A stretch of DNA of 64,000 nucleotides from Flavobacterium salilacus subsp. salilacus (lineage in GTDB: Bacteria; Bacteroidota; Bacteroidia; Flavobacteriales; Flavobacteriaceae): positions 62,001-126,000 of the forward strand of contig NZ_SKBP01000006.1 in NCBI RefSeq assembly GCF_004634195.1, in the 5' to 3' direction. Below are positions 16,386-25,991 of the stretch, in pieces. The notes below the pieces were generated by a model. It was not told the origin of the DNA, searched no databases, and saw only the letters and a program-made list of their open reading frames with translations. Numbering within the stretch: position 1 is the first letter of the stretch; each line of letters starts with the position of its first letter. The translations under genes were made by a program, and so were the position numbers.

Positions 16386-18692
16386 ATGAAAATACGGTTA
16401 GCATATTACACTACTCTTTTATTGCTGTTAATAACGGCATCAACATCAGCACAGTATATACAGGTAAACGATAACTATACCGCACAGCAGCTTGTAGAAG
16501 ACGTTCTGGTTAACAGCCCTTGCGCTTCAGTATCTAACTTTTCGGTATCGGGCGGTAACTTCGAATCAGGTGCTCAAAGCTATGGTTATTTTACGGCAGC
16601 AGGTACATCTTTTCCGTTCGAAAACGGTATTGTTTTAAGCACCGGAAGAGCAGTTGCCGCTCAAGGACCTAACAACTCATTGCTGGATGACGGCGCAGGA
16701 ATGAACTGGCCGGGCGATCAGGATTTAGAACAGGCACTCAACATAAATAATTCAATAAACAGTACAATACTGGAATTTGATTTTGTTCCGTTAGGCAATA
16801 AAATAAGTTTCAATTATATGCTGTCTTCAGAAGAATACCATGATACCGCACCATGCAGCTACTCTGACGGTTTTGCTTTTCTGCTTAAAGAAGCAAACAG
16901 CGATGCCCCATACCAAAATTTAGCCGTTGTGCCCAACACTGATATACCTGTAAAAGTAACCTCTGTACGCCCCAATATACCCGGAGCCTGCGGTCCGGAA
17001 AACGAAGAGTATTTTGATGCATTTAACGGTAACTCGCACCCTACCAACTTTAACGGGCAAACTAAAGTAATGCAGGCACAAGCAGATGTAATTCCCGGCA
17101 TACAATATCACATTAAACTGGTTATTGCCGATGAAGGCAACTACCGATATGATTCCGCAATATTTATAGGCGGAGGCAGCTTTGAAGTTATTACCGATCT
17201 TGGTCGTGACAGGCTACTGGCGAGAGACAACCCTGTTTGCGATGGAAGAACGCTAACATTGGATGCCACTTTCCCCACTGCTATCGGATACCAGTGGTAT
17301 AAAAACGGAACGCCTATTACAGGCGAAAACAACCCTACTTTTACAGTAACATCAGCAGGAGTATATAGTGTAGCGGTACAAATAACGACCGATTGTTTTT
17401 CTAACGGAGAGATAACCATAGAGTATGCCGCTAACCCTGAGCCTGTAACCCGAACACTAATACAGTGTGATGATAATAACGATGGGCTTACCACATTTAA
17501 CCTTCAACTCGGCACACCGCTTGTTACTGATAATAATCCTGACCTGATAGTAAATTATTATGAGAGCTACGAGAATGCCGAAAACGGTATAGACGTTATT
17601 GCAAATACCACATCATATCAAAATACCATACCCAATCAGGAAATATATGCAAGAGTACAAAACCGGTATGCCTGTTATACCATCAGTACTGTTATACTCA
17701 CCACATCGGCAAATGGCGTTACCAACCCCGCCCCTATTGCCAGTTGTGACGAAGACGGTACAGATGATGGCTTTTTTGCACTGGATTTAACTCAGAGAGA
17801 TGCCGAAATACTGCAAGGGCTTCCTCCTAACTTAGAACTGCTGTACTACCTTTCGGTAGAGGATGCTTTAGAAGCGATAAACCCTATTCCTGATCCTACC
17901 GGTTTTACCAATACAGTTTTGGGAGGACAAACGGTATATGCCCGAATTTATAACGGCAGCGAGTGTTATGGCATTGCCGAACTGGAACTTATCATATATA
18001 CATTTGGTGACAGTTTTGCTGTTGAAGACATCTACCTCTGTGATGATAACCCGCTTGTGCTTAACCCCGGCAGCGGATATGCATCATACAAATGGGATAC
18101 CGCACCCGAGCAAACAACCCAAACTATAACCGTAACCGAGCCGGGTAACTATACCGTAACGGTAACTAATAATTTTGGCTGCGAAGGCAGTAAAACCTAT
18201 ACCGTATTACAATCAGGTATAGCAATGAATGCAGAGATACTGATACATGATTTTACAGGAAATAACAACTCAATAACCATTATACCCGAAGGTTTGGGAG
18301 ATTATGAATATTCACTGGATGGCTTAAGATATCAGGATTCTGATACTTTTGAAGAATTAACAGCCGGCGAATATACTATTTACATACGTGATAAAAACGG
18401 CTGTAACCCTGTATATACCGATACGGTTTTTGTATTAGACTATCCTAAGTTCTTTACACCAAACGGTGATGGTGAAAATGAAACCTGGCGCATACCCTAT
18501 ATGAACAGCCGACCTGAAATAACGGTTACCATTTTTGACCGATTCGGTAAAATTATATCCGGTTTTAACGGAAACAGCAACGGATGGGACGGGAATTTAA
18601 ACGGAAGAAAACTCCCTGCCACCGATTATTGGTTTTTAATAACACTCGAAAACGGAAGAATTATCAGAGGACATTTTGCGCTAGTGCGTTAA
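16386..18692 (+). CDS. T9SS type B cargo, choice-of-anchor L, two Cys modules
   Basis: A signal peptide (LLLLITASTSAQ) is followed by a choice-of-anchor L domain (residues ~50-260; GNFESGAQSYGYF, ENGIVLSTGRA, FNYMLSSEEYHDTAPC). Next come an Ig-like unit (GYQWYKNGTPITGENNPTF, ~300) and two ~75-residue Cys-bounded modules (from QCDDNNDGLTTFNL and SCDEDGTDDGFFALDL). A second Ig-like unit, an SprB-type repeat (YEYSLDGLRYQD...GEYTIYIRDKNGC) and the C-terminal type B signal (FFTPNGDGENETW ... FDRFGKII ... GHFALVR) complete it. It should be a surface protein exported by T9SS, possibly an adhesin. It is first of three tandem relatives. Confidence 0.88.
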   Translation: MKIRLAYYTTLLLLLITASTSAQYIQVNDNYTAQQLVEDVLVNSPCASVSNFSVSGGNFESGAQSYGYFTAAGTSFPFENGIVLSTGRAVAAQGPNNSLLDDGAGMNWPGDQDLEQALNINNSINSTILEFDFVPLGNKISFNYMLSSEEYHDTAPCSYSDGFAFLLKEANSDAPYQNLAVVPNTDIPVKVTSVRPNIPGACGPENEEYFDAFNGNSHPTNFNGQTKVMQAQADVIPGIQYHIKLVIADEGNYRYDSAIFIGGGSFEVITDLGRDRLLARDNPVCDGRTLTLDATFPTAIGYQWYKNGTPITGENNPTFTVTSAGVYSVAVQITTDCFSNGEITIEYAANPEPVTRTLIQCDDNNDGLTTFNLQLGTPLVTDNNPDLIVNYYESYENAENGIDVIANTTSYQNTIPNQEIYARVQNRYACYTISTVILTTSANGVTNPAPIASCDEDGTDDGFFALDLTQRDAEILQGLPPNLELLYYLSVEDALEAINPIPDPTGFTNTVLGGQTVYARIYNGSECYGIAELELIIYTFGDSFAVEDIYLCDDNPLVLNPGSGYASYKWDTAPEQTTQTITVTEPGNYTVTVTNNFGCEGSKTYTVLQSGIAMNAEILIHDFTGNNNSITIIPEGLGDYEYSLDGLRYQDSDTFEELTAGEYTIYIRDKNGCNPVYTDTVFVLDYPKFFTPNGDGENETWRIPYMNSRPEITVTIFDRFGKIISGFNGNSNGWDGNLNGRKLPATDYWFLITLENGRIIRGHFALVR

Positions 18693-18721
18693 TTTTTATA
18701 TATTTATAAAAAAATTAACGC
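18686..18721 (+). terminator. Hairpin terminator overlapping the stop of the first type B gene
   Basis: GCGTTAATTTTT (18686-18697) pairs with AAAAATTAACGC (18710-18721), followed by TATTTTT. It overlaps the TAA stop and lies only 10 bp before the next GTG start, so it may attenuate read-through into the second gene. Confidence 0.55.
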
Positions 18722-18730
18722 TATTTTTCC

Positions 18731-21700
18731 GTGAAAGGTATTTTCAGGGCAATATTATCAACCTTCCTATTTACCGCAGGTCTTTACGCTCAAAGCGACT
18801 GCCCTGATGCTATTGTAGTATGTGGTAACCACGACTACTATGGTCTCAACGCAACAGGCATCGGTTTTCAGGAACTCGGTCCAAATGCCTGTTTCAGCCA
18901 AGAAAATAATAGTCTTTGGCTGAAAATAATGATAAAAGAAGGCGGTACGCTCGGCTTTGTTATTACTCCCGAAGAAATAGATGATTTGGTAGTCGATTTC
19001 GACTTTTGGATATTTGGTCCCAATGTTGCCTGCGATAACTTAGGCACTGCTATACGTTGCTCTACCACCAACCCCTTAGCCGCCGGATTGGATTACAATA
19101 CTACAGGGATGAATGAAACAGAAACCGATACATCCGAAGGATTAGGAGCGGATGGAAATTCGTTCATACAATGGATCGAAGTAGAAGATGGAGATATTTA
19201 TTACCTGATTATAGACAGACCTCACGGCGCATCCAACTTTTCGTTGGAATGGACAGGCTCTGCCATTTTTCATGACATACCTGTTTTTAATAACCCCGAT
19301 GAGATACCGCTGGATATTGTGCAGTGCGATAATGACGGTATTGCCGATGATAAAACTACATTTGACCTTACCGTATATGCCGATATGTTTATTGCAAACC
19401 AAACCGGTGTATCGCTTACCTATCATTTAAATGAAAATGATATGACTACAGGAGAAAACCCGATGGAGTCGCCCGAAGCCTTTGTTAACGATACCAATCC
19501 GCAAACCATATATATGAAAATGACGGATGTGGTTACAGGGTGTTATTCTAACGAAATCTTTACGGTATTTGTAACACCGGGCATAGGCGTTCCGCAGGAT
19601 ATAACCATTTGTGATGACGATGGTATTGCCGAATTTGATTTATCGGTTAATGACTTACCATTAGCCAACGGAAGCAACAATGCTGTAATAACCTACTATA
19701 CATCGGAAGAGGAGGCACAAAATGCAACCAATGCAATAGAAACGTTATACCAAAACCAACTGCCCTACCAAAGCGAGCAAATATGGGCAAGACTGGAAAA
19801 AGAAGAAGAAGGCTGTGTTGAGTATGCCTCTTTCATTATAAATGTATTCCAGCTCCCTGTATTTAACACTCCCAATGCTACGCCACCGGATATTACCCTT
19901 TGTGATAATGATGGTATTCCCGATGAATCAGTAATGTTTGATCTTACTGTTAATGAAGCATTGTTAAAAGGAAGTCAGGAAAATATAGTTTTTACCTATT
20001 ATGAAGATATAGCGGCAGGCGAACCTGAATTAAACCCAATAGCTTTTCCTGAAAGTTATAACAACGTACCCAACCCACAAGTGATTCATGTAAAAATGGA
20101 AAACACTCTTACAGGGTGTTACAGTATGGGTACTTTTATGCTTCATGTAACTCCGGGTGCGGGAGAACCCGAAGATTTAACTATTTGTGATGACGATGGT
20201 GTTGCAACATTCAATCTTTCAGTTAATACCGATGCTATTGCCAACGGTAATGACGAGGCAGTAGTAACTTATTACCGAACACAACCGGATGCCGAAAATG
20301 AAGATAATGCACTGGACATGCTTTATGAAAACGAAACCCCTTATACCAGCGAGATAATATGGGCAAGGCTTGATAAAACAGATGAAGGATGTACGGATTA
20401 TACTAACTTTAGCATAACGGCAATTGCACCTCCCGAATTTACAGCAACAAACAATATACCTCCTGACCTGACTTTGTGTGATAATGACGGTGTTGATGAC
20501 GGACTTGTAATTTTTGACCTTACCGTAAACGAAGCTATGTTACAGGGAGCACAGCAGGATATAGTATTTACTTACTATGAAGATGATAACGGAACACCTG
20601 TAGCTACACCAATAGCAATACCTGAAATGTATAACAATATGCTAAACCCGCAAGTGATTCATGTTACTATGACCAATACACTCACAGGGTGTTCTGCAAC
20701 CAGCAGTTTTCATCTTATTGTTATACCGGGCGCAGGCGTTCCCGAAGATTTATATTTATGTAATGCCAACGGCATAGCGGAGTTTGATTTATCGGTAAAC
20801 GATACTGCTGTAGCTAACGGAAACACCAATGCCGTTATAAGCTATTATGCAAGTGAAGAAGATGCTCTAAATGGAACAAACCCTATTGGAAACTTATATG
20901 AAAACACATTGCCGTATGAAAGCGAACAACTGTGGGCACGCAGTGATGTGCTGAATGGTAATTGTTTTGATATAGCACCATTTACTATACATATACTGCA
21001 AGAGCCTGTATTAAACAATCCTGAAAATATTGACATTAATATCACGAAGTGTGATGATGATGGTATTGATGATGTATCTACACTATTTGACCTTACCGAA
21101 CATGCCGAAATGTTCATTGGCAATCAAACCGATATAGAAATATCCTACCATTTAACGCCCGAAGATATGGCAAATGGCGAAAATGCTATTACCAACCCTG
21201 AGGCTTTTACAAATACATCTAATCCGCAAGCTATATACATTCGCCTTACCAATACAATAGCAGGGTGTTATACCGGCGAGAGCTTCTCTGTAAATATTGA
21301 TTATACATTGCCTACAGGCGAACCGAAAGACTTATTACTTTGCGATTTTGAAGAAGATGGCTTTCAACAATTTGACTTAACTGAAAATTCTTATTTAATC
21401 AGTAACGGAAATTCTGATGCTGTTGTTACGTACTACACAAGTCAGGAAGATGCTGAAAATGAAGTTAATCCTATTATAGGTTTATACACAAACACTATGC
21501 CCTATATTAATCAAACCATTTGGGCAAGGCTCGAAAATACTTCGGGTTGTTTTGGTTACGGAATAACATCCTTCACTATTGGCATATTGCCTTTGCCGGA
21601 AATAGACTATACACTAAATGTTGTCGATTTTACAGCTACAGATAATGCTATTACAGTTATAATAAATGAAAATCACGAAGGATATGAATTTTCGATGGAT

Positions 21701-22069
21701 GGTCAGATATTTACTGATATTGCAACTTTTGAGAACCTTACCCCGGGCTTATATACCGTTTACATACGATCAAAAGATAATTGTAAAACCATTGAGGTAG
21801 AAGTACCTATACTAAACTACCCTAAATTTTTTACGCCAAACGGCGATGGTACTAATGAGGTATGGAATGTAAACTTCCTATACTTCTTTCCTGATGCAAG
21901 GGTAACTATTTTTGACAGGTATGGCAAAATCATAAAAAGCTACTTGGGCAAACAACCGGGATGGGACGGAACCTATAATGGATATAACCTGCCGGCTACG
22001 GACTACTGGTTTAAATTAGAGTTTAACAATGGTCGGGTAATTAAAAGCCATTTTTCACTTGTAAGGTAG
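18731..22069 (+). CDS. T9SS type B cargo with eight alternating Cys modules
   Basis: The GTG at 18731 begins a signal peptide (IFRAILSTFLFTAGLYAQ). Residues ~20-180 form an N-terminal beta domain with four Cys. Residues ~196-940 are eight modules of ~75-110 residues in strict alternation: type B (CDNDGI.D..T.FDLTV...NPQ.IYVKM.....GC) and type A (CDDDGIAEFDLSVN..IANG...AVITYY....PY.SE.IWARL). Each module starts and ends with Cys. An SprB-like repeat and the type B sorting signal (FFTPNGDGTNEVW ... FDRYGKII ... SHFSLVR) close it. It is predicted to be a long, acidic, disulfide-stapled fibre on the cell surface. The ligand is unknown. Confidence 0.88.
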   Translation: MKGIFRAILSTFLFTAGLYAQSDCPDAIVVCGNHDYYGLNATGIGFQELGPNACFSQENNSLWLKIMIKEGGTLGFVITPEEIDDLVVDFDFWIFGPNVACDNLGTAIRCSTTNPLAAGLDYNTTGMNETETDTSEGLGADGNSFIQWIEVEDGDIYYLIIDRPHGASNFSLEWTGSAIFHDIPVFNNPDEIPLDIVQCDNDGIADDKTTFDLTVYADMFIANQTGVSLTYHLNENDMTTGENPMESPEAFVNDTNPQTIYMKMTDVVTGCYSNEIFTVFVTPGIGVPQDITICDDDGIAEFDLSVNDLPLANGSNNAVITYYTSEEEAQNATNAIETLYQNQLPYQSEQIWARLEKEEEGCVEYASFIINVFQLPVFNTPNATPPDITLCDNDGIPDESVMFDLTVNEALLKGSQENIVFTYYEDIAAGEPELNPIAFPESYNNVPNPQVIHVKMENTLTGCYSMGTFMLHVTPGAGEPEDLTICDDDGVATFNLSVNTDAIANGNDEAVVTYYRTQPDAENEDNALDMLYENETPYTSEIIWARLDKTDEGCTDYTNFSITAIAPPEFTATNNIPPDLTLCDNDGVDDGLVIFDLTVNEAMLQGAQQDIVFTYYEDDNGTPVATPIAIPEMYNNMLNPQVIHVTMTNTLTGCSATSSFHLIVIPGAGVPEDLYLCNANGIAEFDLSVNDTAVANGNTNAVISYYASEEDALNGTNPIGNLYENTLPYESEQLWARSDVLNGNCFDIAPFTIHILQEPVLNNPENIDINITKCDDDGIDDVSTLFDLTEHAEMFIGNQTDIEISYHLTPEDMANGENAITNPEAFTNTSNPQAIYIRLTNTIAGCYTGESFSVNIDYTLPTGEPKDLLLCDFEEDGFQQFDLTENSYLISNGNSDAVVTYYTSQEDAENEVNPIIGLYTNTMPYINQTIWARLENTSGCFGYGITSFTIGILPLPEIDYTLNVVDFTATDNAITVIINENHEGYEFSMDGQIFTDIATFENLTPGLYTVYIRSKDNCKTIEVEVPILNYPKFFTPNGDGTNEVWNVNFLYFFPDARVTIFDRYGKIIKSYLGKQPGWDGTYNGYNLPATDYWFKLEFNNGRVIKSHFSLVR

Positions 22070-22119
22070 ATTCTAAATCTTTATCGGGAAATACTCATTT
22101 AAAGTTAACAATTAATACT

Positions 22120-22140
22120 TTACCACAATATTTGTGGTAA
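22120..22140. promoter_or_regulatory. Inverted repeat upstream of the third type B gene
   Basis: TTACCACAA-TAT-TTGTGGTAA is a perfect 9-bp-arm inverted repeat, 35 bp ahead of the ATG at 22175 and just upstream of TAATTTTG (22149-22156, fits TAnnTTTG). It lacks a T run, so an operator is as likely as a terminator. Confidence 0.4.
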
Positions 22141-22174
22141 CAATTTGTTAATTTTGAAAGATTAATTTTTTATC

Positions 22175-25100
22175 ATGAAATATTTTACCCCCTTGCTATT
22201 CCTTTTCATTTCATTTTCAGCTTTAGGACAAGGCGAAGCCAATAATTGGTACTTTGGTAACAATGCAGGTATTCAGTTTCTTGAAGACGGTACTGTGGTT
22301 ACCCTTCCGGGCGGAGCAATACAAACAAATGAGGGCTGTAGCAGTATATCTGACCCTGAAGGTAATTTACTTTTTTATACCGATGGTCGTAATGTGTGGG
22401 ACAAAAACCACGTGATTATGCCAAATGGTAATTATAATGGCGGGACAGGGCTGCTGGGCGATCCTTCAAGTACGCAATCAGGTATAATAGTCCCTAAAAA
22501 GGGTGACCCTAATATCTATTATATTTTTACTGTTGATGAGCCTCATCATGAAAATGCCAATGTATATCCTAATCAGTTTACAGGTATTTATTTTGATACT
22601 AATCAAGGCGTGCCTGTGGCTGACGATGGGTTTAATAACGGATTCAATTACTCTATTGTAGATTTATCGGTTACAGGAACAAACGGAAGTATTGGTGATG
22701 TTACCACCCGCAACGTACATCTGGTAACTTATGACCCGGATGATACTGAAGAAATTAAATATCAATGTTCGGAAAAAATTACTGCCGTAAAAAATGGTGA
22801 TAACACAGGGTTTTGGGTTATTACCCATTTTGTTAATAAATTTTATGCTTTTGAAGTTACTAACGATGGTGTAAACGAAACTCCTGTAATTACACAAATC
22901 ACCCCGGCTATACCTACTTCGGGTTACAGGCGTAATGCCATAGGTTATCTGAAAGCTTCGCCCAATGGCGAAAAGCTGGCTATTGCACACAACCAGATTG
23001 GAAGTGTAGAGGGAGGCTCTGTTATAAACGGCTCAGCATACCTCTATGACTTTGATAACACAACAGGGATTATTTCCAATCCTGTTATAATAAAAAACAA
23101 TATTAATCCGTATGGTATTGAATTTTCAGCGGAATCCAAAAAATTATACATGACTTTTTCTGTCAATGCAGATTCAGGGAGTATTACCCAATACAACCTT
23201 GAATCAGCCAATATTGCTGCCTCCGAAGTTGTTATAGCCCCTCTTTCAAGTAACTCTACTGCATTACAATTAGGTCCTAACGGTAAAATATATCGTGCTA
23301 CATTTATCTCTTCATTAGATGTAATTAATAATCCTGAAGAAGATGGCTTAGATTGTAATTATGTGGCAAACGGAGTTTCTTTATCTGCCGGAATGCAGTC
23401 AACATTTGGATTGCCGCCTTTTATCACTTCTATATTCTCTGCCGAAATTATTGCTCAAAATACTTGTCTTGGCGATGTTACAGAATTTGAAGTGAATGCT
23501 TTGGGTAATTTTGACAACATCCTGTGGAATTTTGGCGACGGCACTACTTCTACAGAAACAAATCCGTCACATACCTATACTGCGATAGGAATTTATCCGG
23601 TTAGCGCGGATATAACGCGAAACGGTGAAGTGTATAACATTACAAATGATATTACTATACATAATGTACCTGTTGCCAATACAGCTCTTACGTTAACGGA
23701 ATGTGACCCTGACAATAATGGAGTTACTATTTTTAACCTTACCGGTAATAACAGTGCTATATTAGGAACGCAAAGTGTTGCGGGCTACGAAGTAAAATAT
23801 TTTGAAACACAGGCAGATGCCGACGCTAATATTGCAGCTATAAATGCCACAGCTTATACTAACACTTCAAATCCGCAAACACTGTATGCGAGAGTACAAA
23901 ACAGAAATAATACAAGCTGTTATGCCACTACTTCATTTCAAATAAATGTATCCAACACACCTACTTTTAATGATGATAGCTTTAGTATATGTGATGATGC
24001 CGTTGATGGCGATGATATTAATGGGCAAGCAACTTTTGACCTTACCGAAGTTACTGCTGCATTAGTACAGGATACTGACGACTATACGACACTTTATTAT
24101 GCTACACAAGGCAATGCAGAAGCAGAAACAAATCCGCTGCCGCAAAATTTTTATAACACCACGCCTAACAGCCAAGTTGTTTTTGCACGTGTGGTAAATA
24201 ATACTTTTGCCGATTGCTTTATTATAGCACCCGTTACACTAATTGTAAACCCGTTACCCCCTGTAGTAAATAATGTGGCATTAATACAATGCGATTTGGG
24301 CGTATCGCCCGATGGCATTACTCAATTTAACTTAGAAGAGGCTAATGATTTCTTTACCGCCGGTAATCCCGACCTTACAATGACTTATTATCCCAATGAT
24401 GCCAATGCTACTGCCGATACAAATAATATTACGGGAGCATATACAAATGCCGAAAATCCGCAAACCATTACTGCTAAAGTAACCAATACAGTAACAGGCT
24501 GCTCCAGATTGCTCCCTTTGATACTGCAAGTAAATGTTAATACCACACCTGCTATTACTTTAACACATTGTGACGATGATGGTGTTGAAGACGGGTTGTA
24601 TCTTTTTGACCTTACCGACGCGGGACTGGAAAATGGTACAGATACAATAATATATTATGCCAGTGCCATTGATGCCCTTTTAGAACAAAACCCCGTAGGT
24701 ACAGATTATACTAACACAACACCCTATGAACAAAGCGCTTATGCCCGTATAGAAAACAATAATGACTGTACACTCATTCAGGAAATTCAGCTTGTGGTAT
24801 ATGCGCTGCCCGATATTGATATCGAAGATGAAGCTATAGTATGTAACAACACACAGGAATACATATTGCTTTCATCAGGCGTTACCGGTACCCCTCCGGG
24901 ATTCAGTTATTTATGGTCAACAGGAGCAATAACCAACTCAATTCAGGTAAACGAAGCAGGGGTATATACCGTAACTGTTACGAACCCGAACGGGTGCGAA
25001 AAAGTGCGTACCATTACCGTATCGCCTTCTGATGTGGCAATTATAGACAGTGTTATTGTTACCGACCTTGTTGATAATAATACTGTAATGATAATGGTTT

Positions 25101-25525
25101 CGCCCACAGGCGGAGTAAACACTACTTACCTGTATAGCATTGACATGCCAAACGGACCTTTTACAGAATCTAACTTTTTTGAGAATGTTGAGCCCGGACT
25201 TCATACCGTATATGTATATGACACTAACGGATGTGGTATAGTAGAGCAGGATATATCTGTACTGGCAATACCTAAGTTTTTTACTCCCAATGGCGACGGT
25301 ATAAACGAAACCTGGCAGATAATAGGCATCAGTGCCGAAATTTATGCAAACAGCCGTGTTTATATTTTAGACCGTTACGGTAAGTTCCTTGCCGGCGTAA
25401 ATCCGGGCGGTATTGGGTGGGATGGTATTTATAACGGACGTAAACTGCCTGCCACCGACTACTGGTATGTTATTAACCTTGAAGATGGCAGAACCGTGAA
25501 AGGACATTTTAGTTTGGTGCGATAA
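22175..25525 (+). CDS. T9SS type B cargo with WYFG N-domain, PKD and four Cys modules
   Basis: A signal peptide (YFTPLLFLFISFSALGQ) precedes an N-terminal ~400-residue domain starting NNWYFGNNAGIQF, which reads like a seven-bladed-propeller-type repeat (SDPEGNLLFYTDG, LKASPNGEKLAIAH, LQLGPNGKIYRA). A PKD domain follows (ILWNFGDGTTSTETNPSHTY, ~445-465), then four Cys-bounded modules (residues ~508-870), an Ig-like unit, an SprB-like repeat and the type B signal (FFTPNGDGINETW ... GHFSLVR). It is surface exposed through T9SS. It is the third of the tandem series and is followed 7 nt later by a small hypothetical gene. Confidence 0.88.
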   Translation: MKYFTPLLFLFISFSALGQGEANNWYFGNNAGIQFLEDGTVVTLPGGAIQTNEGCSSISDPEGNLLFYTDGRNVWDKNHVIMPNGNYNGGTGLLGDPSSTQSGIIVPKKGDPNIYYIFTVDEPHHENANVYPNQFTGIYFDTNQGVPVADDGFNNGFNYSIVDLSVTGTNGSIGDVTTRNVHLVTYDPDDTEEIKYQCSEKITAVKNGDNTGFWVITHFVNKFYAFEVTNDGVNETPVITQITPAIPTSGYRRNAIGYLKASPNGEKLAIAHNQIGSVEGGSVINGSAYLYDFDNTTGIISNPVIIKNNINPYGIEFSAESKKLYMTFSVNADSGSITQYNLESANIAASEVVIAPLSSNSTALQLGPNGKIYRATFISSLDVINNPEEDGLDCNYVANGVSLSAGMQSTFGLPPFITSIFSAEIIAQNTCLGDVTEFEVNALGNFDNILWNFGDGTTSTETNPSHTYTAIGIYPVSADITRNGEVYNITNDITIHNVPVANTALTLTECDPDNNGVTIFNLTGNNSAILGTQSVAGYEVKYFETQADADANIAAINATAYTNTSNPQTLYARVQNRNNTSCYATTSFQINVSNTPTFNDDSFSICDDAVDGDDINGQATFDLTEVTAALVQDTDDYTTLYYATQGNAEAETNPLPQNFYNTTPNSQVVFARVVNNTFADCFIIAPVTLIVNPLPPVVNNVALIQCDLGVSPDGITQFNLEEANDFFTAGNPDLTMTYYPNDANATADTNNITGAYTNAENPQTITAKVTNTVTGCSRLLPLILQVNVNTTPAITLTHCDDDGVEDGLYLFDLTDAGLENGTDTIIYYASAIDALLEQNPVGTDYTNTTPYEQSAYARIENNNDCTLIQEIQLVVYALPDIDIEDEAIVCNNTQEYILLSSGVTGTPPGFSYLWSTGAITNSIQVNEAGVYTVTVTNPNGCEKVRTITVSPSDVAIIDSVIVTDLVDNNTVMIMVSPTGGVNTTYLYSIDMPNGPFTESNFFENVEPGLHTVYVYDTNGCGIVEQDISVLAIPKFFTPNGDGINETWQIIGISAEIYANSRVYILDRYGKFLAGVNPGGIGWDGIYNGRKLPATDYWYVINLEDGRTVKGHFSLVR

Positions 25526-25532
25526 TTTATTT

Positions 25533-25898
25533 ATGGAAACAGAAAACAACAACCTGCATAACCTTATTTTTAATAAAGGTTTCGAAAAATTTCAGGATAC
25601 ACTTTCTTCAAAATTTGAATCTTTAGGTATTGATTATCTGTATAGCTATGGTAAAAATGATGACATTGCTTTTTTGAAAGTGTTTCTAAACTTTGGTAAT
25701 ATCCCTGTAAACATTGAAATTTTTGAAAACGGTATTATGCATTTTGATTATTTCAGGGGTGGTAAGCGTATCTCCGAAAAGTTTAAAAATTGTACCGAAA
25801 CAGATTTTCACACCATGTTGGATCATGCCTATTTGTACCTAAAAGAGTATAATTTTGACCGGTATAGTAATTGGTATAAAAATTTAGAAAAGTTATAA
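25533..25898 (+). CDS. Hypothetical cytoplasmic protein
   Basis: A 121-residue soluble protein without a signal or membrane helix, rich in Phe, Tyr, Asn and Lys. The beta-rich middle (IAFLKVFLNFGNIPVNIEIF) and aromatic C-terminus (RYSNWYKNLEKL) show no motif I recognise. It starts 7 nt after the stop of the large T9SS gene, so it is probably co-transcribed with it, and it ends before a strong terminator. Confidence 0.65.
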   Translation: METENNNLHNLIFNKGFEKFQDTLSSKFESLGIDYLYSYGKNDDIAFLKVFLNFGNIPVNIEIFENGIMHFDYFRGGKRISEKFKNCTETDFHTMLDHAYLYLKEYNFDRYSNWYKNLEKL

Positions 25899-25920
25899 TT
25901 ACAGGATTTTAATCTATAAA

Positions 25921-25955
25921 AAAATCCCCTTGCCAAAAGCAAGGGGATTTTTATT
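25921..25955. terminator. Bidirectional terminator between convergent genes
   Basis: AATCCCCTTGC and GCAAGGGGATT form an 11-bp stem around a short CAAAA loop, with A-rich and T-rich flanks on the two sides. It serves the hypothetical gene (plus) and typA (minus). Confidence 0.85.
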
Positions 25956-25991
25956 TAATAACTGTCAACAGGAAACTGTTAACTATATTAA

